Source of the DNA: Bermanella sp040371755
GTDB lineage: Bacteria > Pseudomonadota > Gammaproteobacteria > Pseudomonadales > Oceanobacteraceae
Reading direction: 5' to 3'
DNA: 64,000 bases
NCBI RefSeq assembly: GCF_040371755.1
Contig: NZ_BAABWE010000002.1
Span: 62,001-126,000 of the forward strand
Part shown: positions 1-9,472 of the stretch, piece after piece
How positions within the stretch are numbered: position 1 is the stretch's first letter
Layout of the letters: each line of letters starts with the position of its first letter
Notes under the pieces: generated by a model
Told to the model about the DNA's origin: nothing
The model's input: only the letters and a program-made list of their open reading frames with translations
The model's database searches: none
Position numbers and translations under genes: made by a program

Positions 1-279
1 TATTGGGACCCAAGTTTGCGTCAATACACAGGACAAGACGTAAAAATACAAACATTTTTAAAAGATGAAGACTCCGTCAATAAGATGTTCAATGACATAC
101 AAGGGTTCTTACAAAACTGGTTACCTGAATTTGAAGCTAATAATCGCACCTATATGACAGTCAGTATTGGCTGTACTGGCGGACAACACCGAAGTGTGTA
201 TATGGCTGAACGGCTTTTTAACGCCTACCAAGAGATTTACCCAAATGTTCAAGTACGTCACCGCGAGCTCAATCAATAA
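1..279 (+). CDS. rapZ: RapZ, RNase adapter / nucleotide-binding protein, C-terminal part (5' end outside window)
   Basis: The frame is open from base 1 and ends in TAA at 277-279, giving the last 92 residues of RapZ (YvcJ family). The conserved GCTGGQHRS motif is present, followed by the usual short basic tail. In enterobacteria RapZ binds GlmZ-type sRNA and directs RNase E to it, which controls glucosamine-6-phosphate synthase. The C-terminal domain seen here is the RNA-binding half; the N-terminal P-loop domain lies outside the window. The next gene, ptsO, is the usual neighbour in the rpoN-hpf-ptsN-rapZ-ptsO cluster, so the missing upstream genes are probably those. The identification is firm; the function in this species is inferred from the family. 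Confidence 0.93.
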   Translation, partial: YWDPSLRQYTGQDVKIQTFLKDEDSVNKMFNDIQGFLQNWLPEFEANNRTYMTVSIGCTGGQHRSVYMAERLFNAYQEIYPNVQVRHRELNQ

Positions 280-363
280 TACGCTGAATTCCATGCGCTA
301 ACGCTGGACATCAACTCATTTGCTGGATATGGTAAGTCATTACTCATTTTTACACCTACTATC

Positions 364-633
364 ATGCTTGAAAACTCTGCAACAATAATAAATAAACTGG
401 GTTTGCACGCACGCGCCGCCGCTAAGTTGGTATCCACCGCATCCGCGTTTTCCAGTAAAGTTAAAATTAGCTTCAATGGGAAAGAAGTAGACGGAAAAAG
501 CATTATGTCCGTGATGATGCTAGCAGCCAGCCAAGGCTCTGAAGTTCTATTAAAAGTTAATGGCGATGACGAACAAGCGGCCATGGATGCATTAATAGAG
601 TTAATTAACGACTTCTTTGGTGAAGGCGAATAA
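364..633 (+). CDS. ptsO: NPr, HPr-family phosphocarrier of the nitrogen PTS
   Basis: This 89-residue HPr-fold protein has the phospho-acceptor motif LGLHARAAAK with His15, and Ser46 in GKSIMSVMML at the site equivalent to HPr Ser46. Its place right after rapZ identifies it as NPr of PtsP-PtsO-PtsN rather than a sugar HPr. NPr passes phosphate from EI-Ntr to EIIA-Ntr, a regulatory chain that senses nitrogen status and potassium in the cytosol. ATG 364 matches the family N-terminus (short lead, then TIINKLGLHA). The reading frame is open right back to the rapZ stop, and no strong ribosome-binding site precedes 364, so translation may be coupled or the start slightly different. Confidence 0.93.
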   Translation: MLENSATIINKLGLHARAAAKLVSTASAFSSKVKISFNGKEVDGKSIMSVMMLAASQGSEVLLKVNGDDEQAAMDALIELINDFFGEGE

Positions 634-672
634 CCTTTCCTCTCAATAAAACCTCAAATAAATCAGCTCACT

Positions 673-736
673 AGGCTACACTTTTTAAACAAGGGGTCGT
701 AGCCTGATACTCGCTTTATCGGTACAATCAACCCCT
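673..736 (+). promoter_or_regulatory. Stem-loop with possible pseudoknot in the mgtE leader
   Basis: AGGCTAC (673-679) pairs perfectly with GTAGCCT (699-705). Inside the 19-base loop, AGGGGT (692-697) is complementary to ACCCCT (731-736), about 20 bases before the mgtE start. The three elements could form an H-type pseudoknot just upstream of the AGGGAA ribosome-binding site. It does not look like an M-box or any riboswitch I recognise. It could equally be chance pairing, or the ptsO 3' end. The pairings are seen; the function is inference. Confidence 0.3.
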
Positions 737-755
737 GATCTAAAGGGAACCCACT

Positions 756-2111
756 ATGGCTAGGGGCGAACATAAGCACAATAAACTTGTCCATCTAGGT
801 GCCGCTCTAGAAAGCGGTGCTTTGGCACAAGTGCGCCGTATCCTAAATAGTGATTTACAACCTGCCGATGTTGCCCACCTGCTTGAATCATCCCCCCCAA
901 AAGAGCGTAATTTACTTTGGGACTTAATTGATGAAGAAAATGAAGGTGAAGTTCTTCAACACCTGAATGATGAGCTGCAAAGCTGGTTATTGAACCGAAT
1001 GAGTGTTGAAGAAGTGGCCAACGCCATGTCTGACTTAGATACAGACGACGTGGCCGATTTACTTCAAATACTGCCTCATACAGTGACCCAAGAAGTCCTT
1101 ACCACAATGGACTCACAAGACAGAGCGCGTATTGAAGCGGTTCTGTCTTATCCTGAGGACAGTGCCGGTGGTCTGATGAACACAGACACTGTAACGGTAC
1201 GTCCAGATATTACGCTGGAAGTGGTATTACGTTACTTAAGGCGTCACCGCTCCCTTCCTGACATGACAGATAACTTATTAGTAGTAAACCGTCGCGATGA
1301 ATTTATTGGTGTTCTTCCTATCAATAAAATTTTGGTCAGTGATGGCGATACCACTGTTCGAGAAATAATGAACACCGATGTCATTACTATCTCAGCGGAT
1401 ATGCCAGATACCCAAGTTGCACAGTTATTTGAACGTCACGATTTAATCTCAGCGCCGGTTGTAGATGAAAAAACATACAAGCTGTTAGGACGTATCACCA
1501 TTGATGACGTGGTTGATGTTATCCGTGAAGGAGCTGACCACTCATTAATGAGCATGGCAGGTCTTGATGAAGACGAAGATACTTTTGCACCCGCATTTAA
1601 AACCAGTCGCCGTCGTGCTGTTTGGTTAGGTATAAACTTGCTCACAGCCTTCTTAGCCAGTGCCGTTATTGGGTTATTTCAAGGCACCATTGATAAAGTG
1701 GTCGCGCTTGCGGTATTAATGCCAATTGTCGCCAGTATGGGCGGCATAGCAGGTAGCCAGACATTAACTTTGGTTATTCGTGGCCAAGCTATTGGTCACA
1801 TCGGCAGTAACAATATTGGCTGGCTGCTTAATCGAGAGTTCATCGTGGGTTTAAGCAACGGCGTACTTTGGTCTATTGTAATTGCGCTGGCCACCTATGC
1901 TTGGTTTCAAGACCTACAGATCTCCGTCATAATTGGCGTTGCTATCATTATAAATTTAGTGGTGGCCGCATTAGCCGGTGCATTTTTACCGATAATTATG
2001 CAACGCCTTAAAATTGACCCCGCCCTAGCAGGTGGCGTGGTATTAACCACCATTACCGATGTGGTTGGTTTTTTTGCATTCCTTGGCCTTGCGGCCAGTT
2101 TTTACTTATAA
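756..2111 (+). CDS. mgtE: MgtE magnesium transporter
   Basis: At 451 residues this is a full-length MgtE. The order is an N-terminal helical MgtE_N domain (about 20-130), two CBS domains (about 140-260, with the SAGGLMNTD segment at the first), then five membrane helices (about 285-450). MgtE forms a homodimeric Mg2+ channel in the inner membrane; in characterised members the cytosolic N and CBS domains close the pore when Mg2+ is plentiful. AGGGAA lies 8 bases before ATG 756. It follows ptsO after 122 bases and precedes darP by 15 bases, so it probably shares a transcript with darP. The upstream leader has a possible pseudoknot (673-736). Confidence 0.95.
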   Translation: MARGEHKHNKLVHLGAALESGALAQVRRILNSDLQPADVAHLLESSPPKERNLLWDLIDEENEGEVLQHLNDELQSWLLNRMSVEEVANAMSDLDTDDVADLLQILPHTVTQEVLTTMDSQDRARIEAVLSYPEDSAGGLMNTDTVTVRPDITLEVVLRYLRRHRSLPDMTDNLLVVNRRDEFIGVLPINKILVSDGDTTVREIMNTDVITISADMPDTQVAQLFERHDLISAPVVDEKTYKLLGRITIDDVVDVIREGADHSLMSMAGLDEDEDTFAPAFKTSRRRAVWLGINLLTAFLASAVIGLFQGTIDKVVALAVLMPIVASMGGIAGSQTLTLVIRGQAIGHIGSNNIGWLLNREFIVGLSNGVLWSIVIALATYAWFQDLQISVIIGVAIIINLVVAALAGAFLPIIMQRLKIDPALAGGVVLTTITDVVGFFAFLGLAASFYL

Positions 2112-2126
2112 AGTTTGGTTTAAAAC

Positions 2127-2669
2127 ATGAACGAGCATGACGACGATCAGTTTGAAGAGTATTCAGGCCCCAGCAAATCTCAAGTAAAACGAGAGATGCA
2201 TGCTCTTCAAGACTTGGGCAAACGCATTTGCGAGCTACCTAAAAAGCAATTGAAATTGCTACCACTTACAGCAACTATGATTGAAGCCGTTGCCGAGTGG
2301 GACCGCATAAAAAAGAATGAAGCAAAACGTCGTCATCTTCAATATGTTGGTAAAGTAATGCGTACTGAAGATGTAGAAGCCATACAACTGGCTTTAGACA
2401 AGCAAGACCCAAGCAGTGAAGAATATAACCGTGTACTTCATCAACAAGAAAAGTGGCGAGACCGTTTGATTATTGAAGGTAAGGACTCACTCAGCGATTT
2501 TTGTGCTCAATTTGAAGTCAAAGATATTCAGCATTTACGACAACTAATTCGTAATGCAGCAAAAGAGCATGAAAACAAAGAAGCAAACCCAGATGCACCT
2601 CAAGTAAAATCAGGTAAAACCGCTGCGCGTAAATTATTCTTGTTTATTAAGACTTGTTACCCAGAATAA
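2127..2669 (+). CDS. darP: DarP (YjgA, DUF615), ribosome-associated 50S biogenesis factor
   Basis: This 180-residue soluble protein has the DUF615 signatures: an acidic N-terminus, PSKSQVKREMHALQDLG, and LPLTATMIEAVAEW. It is charged throughout and has no signal or membrane segment. In E. coli DarP (YjgA) joins late 50S precursors and helps mature the peptidyl-transferase centre. Its last 23 bases overlap the 3' end of the convergent nit gene, so neither gene has room for a separate terminator. In Pseudomonas and E. coli yjgA lies beside pmbA, and in Pseudomonas also near tldD; neither is found here. Confidence 0.92.
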   Translation: MNEHDDDQFEEYSGPSKSQVKREMHALQDLGKRICELPKKQLKLLPLTATMIEAVAEWDRIKKNEAKRRHLQYVGKVMRTEDVEAIQLALDKQDPSSEEYNRVLHQQEKWRDRLIIEGKDSLSDFCAQFEVKDIQHLRQLIRNAAKEHENKEANPDAPQVKSGKTAARKLFLFIKTCYPE

Positions 2670-3480
2670 TTTTTTTATGCTGGGTAATGGGCATCTTTTG
2701 ACGACATTGCTCCAGCGCACTAAAATCTAAATCGGCGATAACGACTTGTACTGTTTCATTATCTGCCTGAGCAAGCACCTCGCCATTTGGTCCAATAATC
2801 ATGCTTTGCCCCCAAGTGCGTCGGCCATCTTCATGAACGCCCACCTGATTTGCCGCAAGCACAAAGCTCTGGGTTTCAATCGCACGCCCACGTAATAATA
2901 TTTCCCAATGTATTCGACCTGTCTCATAGGTGAATGCCGAGGGAACTGTTATTAATTCACACTCTTGGTTTTGGTAAACTTGATATAACTCAGGAAAGCG
3001 TAAATCATAGCAAATACTTAAACCTAACTTATGGCCATGAATATCAATTACTTTCGGATTTTCCCCACAAAGAAACGTATCTGATTCGCGATAACGCCCC
3101 TTTTCATCCGATACATCTACATCAAACAGGTGAATTTTATTGTATTGTTCAAGCAAGCGTCCATCTGGTGAAAACACTAAACAAGCAGCAAGTACTTTTT
3201 CGGCTTCGTTATAAGAATCTGACATCAAGGGCATTGAGCCTGCCACTATATACATATCAAATTGCCTCGCCCATGTAGCGATAACACCTAATACATCTTG
3301 TTCAATGAAACGTTCTTGCGCCAAGGAGAATTGATTTTTCACTCCAATGCATGCAAACATTTCTGGTAAGACCGCCAGCTTAACACCTTGTGAAGAGGCC
3401 TCAGTAAGTAACTGATGAGCAGCAGTAAGATTTCCATCAACATCCCGACCACTATTCATTTGAATGACAGCAGCACGCAT
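2647..3480 (-). CDS. Nitrilase-superfamily amidohydrolase (Nit1/YbeM-like)
   Basis: This 277-residue C-N hydrolase shows the full Glu-Lys-Cys triad: Glu40 in AVLPEMF, Lys115 in YNKIHLFD and Cys157 in LSICYDLRFPEL. The RFPELY segment and length fit the Nit1/YbeM branch, whose characterised members are deaminated-glutathione amidases: they hydrolyse the aberrant product made when transaminases attack glutathione. The substrate here is inferred from the branch. It starts within the stop of yhdP (TAATG overlap), so the two are translationally coupled. It is the last gene of the minus-strand mreB-to-nit run and converges on darP with a 23-base tail overlap. Confidence 0.88.
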   Translation of the reverse strand: MRAAVIQMNSGRDVDGNLTAAHQLLTEASSQGVKLAVLPEMFACIGVKNQFSLAQERFIEQDVLGVIATWARQFDMYIVAGSMPLMSDSYNEAEKVLAACLVFSPDGRLLEQYNKIHLFDVDVSDEKGRYRESDTFLCGENPKVIDIHGHKLGLSICYDLRFPELYQVYQNQECELITVPSAFTYETGRIHWEILLRGRAIETQSFVLAANQVGVHEDGRRTWGQSMIIGPNGEVLAQADNETVQVVIADLDFSALEQCRQKMPITQHKKIILGNKS

Positions 3481-6400
3481 TAATCATCACCCCCTAAACC
3501 AAAGAAGTCCTTCATGCGATACCAAAAACCGGTATTTTGCTTTCCTTCAATCTTGTTATCAAAGCGCTTCATTAAATTTAAATTAGGCTCATCCCAACTG
3601 CCGCTTAATCGGTAAGTAGCACTGGTGAACTTCTCTATTTGATCTCCTACCAATTGCTCCCCTACAAATAAAGACGCCGCTACAGGAGGTGCAAACCCCG
3701 CTAAGATGGCAACAAAAGGCAGAGTACTGGTAATTGGAAAGGTTACTGATAGCTCTTGATTTAACTGCTTATTATTTAGGTTCACCGTACCACTGGCTGC
3801 AAATTTAGCTGATGGCCCTTTAATATCCATGGTATCAACAATATTCATAACACCCTTTTCGATCTTGAATTTCCCTGTGACGGAATCAAAATGCAATCCG
3901 CTCTGGTAAACATCAGAAAAGTCCAAACGCAATCGACGGCCAATTGCTGCAAAATTTAAAAGGCCAAATGCACTTAACCCTTGAGCGTCCCCCGCCTCTA
4001 AAAATCGACCATCTTTTAAATTCAAAGCCGCTGTACCATTTAACAATTCAGTATTGAACGCTAATGGATTATCGTCCCAAGTTAAATCTACATTCACTTT
4101 TGCATCTTTAGATTCAATCACAGGCTTAGCGCGCCACGCTTTCTGTATACCGCCCACGTCTTTACTGGAAACGCTCAGCTTAACTTGGGTGCTTTCAACA
4201 ACACTTTGCTCTTTGTTTTTTTGCCAATGAATATTACCGGCCACATCCATCTTCTTGATTTTACCTTTAATCTCGCTGAGCGAGACTTGGCGGTCATCTG
4301 TTCTTAAACGCCCTTGCCATGCACCATAATTCGTTGCACCAACAAAAATTTCAGCCACGTTTACATCTAGCTCTGGGATTTGCTGAGGGTAAATGTTTGC
4401 CAGAGCTTCATCCTGCTTGTCTTTGGTTTCAGCCCCATCCAATGAAGGCCAGTGTATATACTCTAAATTAAGCTTTGTAGGGGCACCTTCTTGCCAAGTT
4501 GCAAGCCCTTTAACCAAAGGTGACTGAATATTGAACTGATAAACGGAATTGGCTTGAAGAATATCTACTTTAACTTGCTTGGCTTCAAAATCGTCAAATA
4601 TTAAACGATCAGTACTAAGCTGAGCTGTCCTAAAAATATTGGAAGATTCCACCTGAGTTTGCAATTGAGCAGGCTTAATTTCATCCCATAACGCATGCCA
4701 AGCCAAAAGATCTAAACTTGGAATATGCCCCAGCACTTCCAACCCACTTTCACTTGGTATATAAGCTTCTGTTGCACCTAAATAAACCTGTCCCGCATGA
4801 ATACTTCCTTGCTTAAGATGCAGTGCGATATTGGCTTTTTTATCATATTTAATACTGAGTTTTTGCCCCTCATCCAACTCCATATTAAGCTGGATTGGTG
4901 CGACTGCATCCGGTGCCTTCAAGTAAGGTTCAGGTAAATCAAGAGCAACTCCCACTAAATCACTCTTTAGCGTTAAACCGGTATAATCATTCGCTTGAGC
5001 ACTAACTCTAAATTTACCTGATACTTGAGTACGCCCTGATGCAGGTTGCAAGATTGATAAATCCAACCACTTTTTAAGTCTCGACGCTGACACCCACCCA
5101 TTAAATCCAATATCAGTAGAAAGACCAAGCTCATGGATTTGAGAGTTAATCGCTAAATTAATGGGCTCTTGCCACAACGAAGATGTTAAATGATTCGAAA
5201 ACAAACCTTTACTTGATGTGTATGAGACCTGTCCTTTGGTATCACTGAAGTCCAAATTAATATCCACAATATTTAAAGATGTATCTTTAAGCTGGCTTTC
5301 TACATCCACTAATATTTGATCATTAGCTTCACTTAACGGCACCATCATCCCAAATCTTGTCTGATGAAGTCCATTTGCTTGCCAGTCTTTTGCAACATTA
5401 TTAATTACTTCAGATAAAGGTGTTTGCTGAAAATAATCCAAACCTTCCGAAGCATTGCCATTAACCAACGTTTTAATCCACAATTGATTTTTATTAATAC
5501 CGTCATACACAACTTGACTTCTTTGCGCATCACCGCCGAGTGTTTTTGCACTTTTGATTGCAGCAAAAACATGATCATTCTGAACAAGTAAATCACCTTC
5601 TACATCACTCAATCTAGGCCAGCCAGCTAAATATTCAAGTTGACCATCCAGTACCGATAAACTTAATTCTGTTTGATATATAGAGCCTTTATCTAAACCT
5701 GCAAGCATATAAAACTGCCCACTTCTCCCATGGCCACCTAACAATGCTTTATCCAACCAACCCCTAAGCCTACTTGATACTAATTTAGGAACTAAATCTT
5801 TATGCGCCAGAACATTCGCATCAGTTAGAGATAAATTAAGTTCTAATTTATCTTCTAATTGGGGATCGTTATAAAACCAAGTCTGAAAACCACCTCGAAT
5901 ACTTTGTGTATTTTCCATCGAAACGGACAAACCACTGCCTTTTAAATGAAAACCAGAGTCCAATATGCTCCAGTCGACTTGACCTTTTCCTCTTTTAAAT
6001 TGAAAAGGTAACTCATAAATATTAGGGAACTCCAAAGTCAGGTCATCACCTTCAAATTGAACTCGTCCGCCTTTATTATTAACGGCTAAAATACCATTTA
6101 AATTTGTAACGCTTGGAATGCCACCACTTGCCTGACTACTCACTCCTGCAAGCTGACTAACGACGGTAAACGAAAGCGAATCTTCGCTTTTTGGCTGCAA
6201 AACAACGTTTAGATTTTCAACTGCACCAGTTACAGCTAATTCATTTAAAATTGGCTGAGCTTGCTCAGGAATAATATTCAAAGCATTCATAAAATCTTGC
6301 ACGTAAACTAAATCTAATGCCTTTGCATATCCCTGCCAACGACTAGCACCATCCAGTTTAGCAACACCAATACCGATTTCCTTAAATGACCATGGCTGAC

Positions 6401-7343
6401 CATTTAACTTAAATTTTGTATCTTCGAGCCAAAAACTCCAATTATTAATTGCCTTTTGCTTCACCCAAAGCTCAGCTCTAGCCGCCCCTACTTCACCTCG
6501 ATCACTGATATCTACTTTGGGGCTTGCTGCAGTTAATTTGGCATAATTAAGTAAGCTATCTTTAAACTCAAAGCGTAATTGTGCTGAAGCTGAGAACTCA
6601 TTAAAAATAGAGACATCAAAAATCTCTCTTATCCAGTAATCCACATCCACATCTGGTAAATCTAACGCCCCTCTAGCATAGAAACCCTCTAACTCAAAAG
6701 GACTTCCCTTACTATATAAACGCAATCCAGCGTCTACTTTTTCTTCATCACCATATGAAACATTACCCGTAATTAAATGATGATAACCATCACCCGTCAT
6801 GGTTAGGTGTCTTAAAAATAATGAGTTAATCTCGCCATTGCGCTCATTTTCAATGGTGACATTATTCAGCTCTACATGGTGTTGAAGTAATAATGAGTCT
6901 ACAAACTGTTTAATCAAAACCACATCATCGTCTTCTAGCGCACGATTCGGTTTTTGAGTTTCGCCATCTAAGTGAACATACAGTCCAGACAATCGAACGG
7001 AACGAAAAACAGGGGTAAGATTGATAAGAGAAAGCCGAGGGTCAAGCACTGCATCAATCGCAGCAATAGAAATTTTTGCGTGATTTGGTCTGTCAGGGGT
7101 ATGTAAGGTGATGCCTTCCATATGTATCGATGGCGTCAAGACATCCATGTCACCTGCTAGATTACGAATATTAACAACGCCATCTAGCTGGTCACTCAAA
7201 TATTGCTCTAGGGTTACACGATATTGACCTATATGAGGAAATATCTGCTGGCCAATGGCACTGTATAGTGCCAGTACCAAAAATGTGGCCACAAACAATA
7301 GGTTGAATACGTTTAACCCTTGTTTCAGTGCTTTTAATTTCAT
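3480..7343 (-). CDS. yhdP: YhdP, giant AsmA-like inter-membrane protein
   Basis: This 1287-residue protein has one N-terminal membrane anchor (about residues 14-32) and then a very long periplasmic part rich in short beta strands, ending in an AsmA-type C-terminal region (about 1040-1250). Size, anchor and position match YhdP (TIGR02099). In E. coli, YhdP with TamB and YdbH is needed to carry phospholipid from the inner to the outer membrane; these proteins form hydrophobic beta-groove bridges across the periplasm. The segment KRFDNKIEGKQ near the C-terminus lies after the last strand repeats. It is 8 bases downstream of rng and overlaps nit by one base, inside the envelope/cell-shape operon. 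Many low-complexity shadow frames inside it are not genes. Confidence 0.93.
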   Translation of the reverse strand: MKLKALKQGLNVFNLLFVATFLVLALYSAIGQQIFPHIGQYRVTLEQYLSDQLDGVVNIRNLAGDMDVLTPSIHMEGITLHTPDRPNHAKISIAAIDAVLDPRLSLINLTPVFRSVRLSGLYVHLDGETQKPNRALEDDDVVLIKQFVDSLLLQHHVELNNVTIENERNGEINSLFLRHLTMTGDGYHHLITGNVSYGDEEKVDAGLRLYSKGSPFELEGFYARGALDLPDVDVDYWIREIFDVSIFNEFSASAQLRFEFKDSLLNYAKLTAASPKVDISDRGEVGAARAELWVKQKAINNWSFWLEDTKFKLNGQPWSFKEIGIGVAKLDGASRWQGYAKALDLVYVQDFMNALNIIPEQAQPILNELAVTGAVENLNVVLQPKSEDSLSFTVVSQLAGVSSQASGGIPSVTNLNGILAVNNKGGRVQFEGDDLTLEFPNIYELPFQFKRGKGQVDWSILDSGFHLKGSGLSVSMENTQSIRGGFQTWFYNDPQLEDKLELNLSLTDANVLAHKDLVPKLVSSRLRGWLDKALLGGHGRSGQFYMLAGLDKGSIYQTELSLSVLDGQLEYLAGWPRLSDVEGDLLVQNDHVFAAIKSAKTLGGDAQRSQVVYDGINKNQLWIKTLVNGNASEGLDYFQQTPLSEVINNVAKDWQANGLHQTRFGMMVPLSEANDQILVDVESQLKDTSLNIVDINLDFSDTKGQVSYTSSKGLFSNHLTSSLWQEPINLAINSQIHELGLSTDIGFNGWVSASRLKKWLDLSILQPASGRTQVSGKFRVSAQANDYTGLTLKSDLVGVALDLPEPYLKAPDAVAPIQLNMELDEGQKLSIKYDKKANIALHLKQGSIHAGQVYLGATEAYIPSESGLEVLGHIPSLDLLAWHALWDEIKPAQLQTQVESSNIFRTAQLSTDRLIFDDFEAKQVKVDILQANSVYQFNIQSPLVKGLATWQEGAPTKLNLEYIHWPSLDGAETKDKQDEALANIYPQQIPELDVNVAEIFVGATNYGAWQGRLRTDDRQVSLSEIKGKIKKMDVAGNIHWQKNKEQSVVESTQVKLSVSSKDVGGIQKAWRAKPVIESKDAKVNVDLTWDDNPLAFNTELLNGTAALNLKDGRFLEAGDAQGLSAFGLLNFAAIGRRLRLDFSDVYQSGLHFDSVTGKFKIEKGVMNIVDTMDIKGPSAKFAASGTVNLNNKQLNQELSVTFPITSTLPFVAILAGFAPPVAASLFVGEQLVGDQIEKFTSATYRLSGSWDEPNLNLMKRFDNKIEGKQNTGFWYRMKDFFGLGGDD

Positions 7344-7351
7344 ATTTAGGA

Positions 7352-8827
7352 TTACTGCAAGATTAAGTCGTACTGCTCTTGGCTGTACATTGGGTCAACT
7401 TGCAGTTTAATAGATTTATCAATGAAATTTTCCAAGTCTGCCAAGCTCTGACTTTCTTCATCTAGCAATAGGTCAATGACACTTTGTGACGCCAGCACCA
7501 AATAGGCCTTGGCATCATAAGCACGAGCATCACGCAATAATTCTCGGAAGATTTCATAACATACCGTTTCAGCGGTTTTGATCTCTCCACGACCATCGCA
7601 ATGAGGGCAAGGTTCGCATAGCATTTGCCCTAAGCTTTCACGGGTACGCTTGCGTGTCATTTCAACTAAACCAAGTTCAGAGACTTGTGATATTTTGGTT
7701 TTAGCGTGATCTTTCTCTAATACTTTCTCTAACATGCGAAGGACCTGACGCTGATGCTCCGTGTCTTCCATGTCGATAAAATCTAAAATAATGATACCAC
7801 CAAGGTTACGCAAACGAAGTTGTCGACCAATCACTGTGGCCGCTTCAAGGTTGGTTTTAAAGATGGTTTCTTCTAAGTTACGATGACCAACAAAACCACC
7901 AGTATTCACATCTACTGTGGTCATGGCCTCAGTTTGGTCAATAATTAAATATCCGCCAGACTTCAGTTGTACTTTTCGCTCAAGAGCTTTTTGTATTTCA
8001 TCTTCAACACCGTATAGATCGAAAATTGGTCGCTCACCTGGGTAATACTCCAATTTATCGGTCACCTCTGGTACAAACGACTCTGAGAATTCTTGAGCTT
8101 TTTGGAAGTTCTCGCGAGAATCGATTAATACTTTATCAATCTCAGGGCGAATGAAATCTCTAAAGGTGCGCAGGTGCAATGGTAACTCTTCATAAATAAG
8201 GCCCGGAGCTAAAACCGTTTTCATGCGCTCTTTCACTTTGTTCCAAACACGTTGTAAATAACGAGTATCTAACAGGATTTCGTCTTCACCTGCTCCTTCG
8301 GCTGCGGTTCTTAAAATAAATCCGCATTCGTCATTTAGCCCTTCTACTTCCATGCAAGTTTGCACCAGCTCACGCAGACGATCTCGTTCTGATTCAACTT
8401 CAATTCGCTGACTAATGCCCACGTGCTGGGTGTAAGGCATGAATACCAAATAACGGGATGGGATAGACAGGTGCATGGTCAAACGAGCACCTTTGGTTCC
8501 AATAGGGTCCTTAGTGACCTGAACAACGATACTTTGCCCTTCGTGCAATAAACTGTTGATTGCATCCGGCTGGCGACGGGCTGCTTCACTGTCTTTTAAC
8601 GGTGTTTGAACATCAGCAGCATGAATAAACGCAGCACGCTCTAGCCCCACTTCAACAAAAGCCGCCTGCATACCCGGGAGTACACGCACCACTTTGCCAA
8701 TATAAATATTACCAACAATGCCCCGTCGGTTACTGCGCTCAATGTTTACTTCTTGCAGGACACCGTTCTCCACTAATCCCATGCGGGTTTCAGTGGGTGT
8801 TACATTTAATAAGATTTCCGTATTCAT
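7352..8827 (-). CDS. rng: Ribonuclease G
   Basis: At 491 residues it has RNase G length and lacks the long C-terminal scaffold of RNase E. An S1 domain lies at about 38-125 (GNIYIGKVVRVLPGMQAAFV). The RNase H-like/DNase I-like core carries the metal-binding aspartates in TTVDVNTG and LDFIDMED, and the zinc-link cysteines in CEPCPHCDGRG near residue 405. RNase G cuts single-stranded AU-rich RNA with a 5' monophosphate and makes the 16S rRNA 5' end. Its place between maf and yhdP is the usual one. ATG 8827 gives the conserved N-terminus (TEILLNVTPTETRMG). Confidence 0.96.
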   Translation of the reverse strand: MNTEILLNVTPTETRMGLVENGVLQEVNIERSNRRGIVGNIYIGKVVRVLPGMQAAFVEVGLERAAFIHAADVQTPLKDSEAARRQPDAINSLLHEGQSIVVQVTKDPIGTKGARLTMHLSIPSRYLVFMPYTQHVGISQRIEVESERDRLRELVQTCMEVEGLNDECGFILRTAAEGAGEDEILLDTRYLQRVWNKVKERMKTVLAPGLIYEELPLHLRTFRDFIRPEIDKVLIDSRENFQKAQEFSESFVPEVTDKLEYYPGERPIFDLYGVEDEIQKALERKVQLKSGGYLIIDQTEAMTTVDVNTGGFVGHRNLEETIFKTNLEAATVIGRQLRLRNLGGIIILDFIDMEDTEHQRQVLRMLEKVLEKDHAKTKISQVSELGLVEMTRKRTRESLGQMLCEPCPHCDGRGEIKTAETVCYEIFRELLRDARAYDAKAYLVLASQSVIDLLLDEESQSLADLENFIDKSIKLQVDPMYSQEQYDLILQ

Positions 8828-8885
8828 GATTAAAAACTACTTTTAGTCTTTACGACTTTAAAATTAAAATTCGATTATTGGCGGC

Positions 8886-9470
8886 TTACTCACACCAAAT
8901 GGGCACCCGATGTTGCTGTAAAAATTGTGCCGTTTCTTTAAGTGGTAAACCCACTACATTACTGTAACTACCGATTATGCCATCAACAAACACTGCTGCT
9001 TTGCCTTGAATTCCATACGACCCAGCTTTATCAATGGGTTCGCCTGTTGCAATGTAATCTTTAATTTGCTGATCAGTTAAGGCTATAAACGTTACTTTTG
9101 TGGTAACACAGCAAGCAGCCACTTGCTGCTCATCACCCTGTTGCGTACAAAGTGCAACACCTGTCATGACTTCATGGGTCGTCCCTGAAAGGGTTTGCAG
9201 CATCTCAAATGCATGAGCCTCACTGCTAGGTTTACTTAAAATAGTCCCATTTAGTACGACACAAGTATCTGAACCGAGCACTGGTAATTGGGTGTTTTTT
9301 GCACCGCTTATGGCCTTTTCTTTAGCTAAGCGAACCACATAATTCTTAGCCTGTTCATTTGGCAAAATGGATTCATCAATATCTTGAGGCTCACAAGTAT
9401 ATTGGACTCCAATTTGGTCTAGCAGTTCACGTCGCCTAGGTGAGGCTGATGCCAATACAATGTGAGCCAT
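8886..9470 (-). CDS. maf: Maf-family nucleoside triphosphate pyrophosphatase
   Basis: This 194-residue protein has the Maf hallmarks: the N-terminal loop ASASPRRRELLDQIG, the metal-binding SDTCVVLNG segment, and DKAGSYGIQGKAA towards the C-terminus. Maf enzymes hydrolyse non-canonical or methylated NTPs (often dTTP/UTP in the YhdE subclass) to the monophosphate and pyrophosphate. The gene begins 2 bases after mreD ends, so it is coupled to the mre operon, its usual place in gammaproteobacteria. I assign it to the YhdE-like dTTP/UTP subclass by neighbourhood; the exact substrate is not proven by sequence. Confidence 0.92.
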   Translation of the reverse strand: MAHIVLASASPRRRELLDQIGVQYTCEPQDIDESILPNEQAKNYVVRLAKEKAISGAKNTQLPVLGSDTCVVLNGTILSKPSSEAHAFEMLQTLSGTTHEVMTGVALCTQQGDEQQVAACCVTTKVTFIALTDQQIKDYIATGEPIDKAGSYGIQGKAAVFVDGIIGSYSNVVGLPLKETAQFLQQHRVPIWCE

Positions 9471-9472
9471 AG

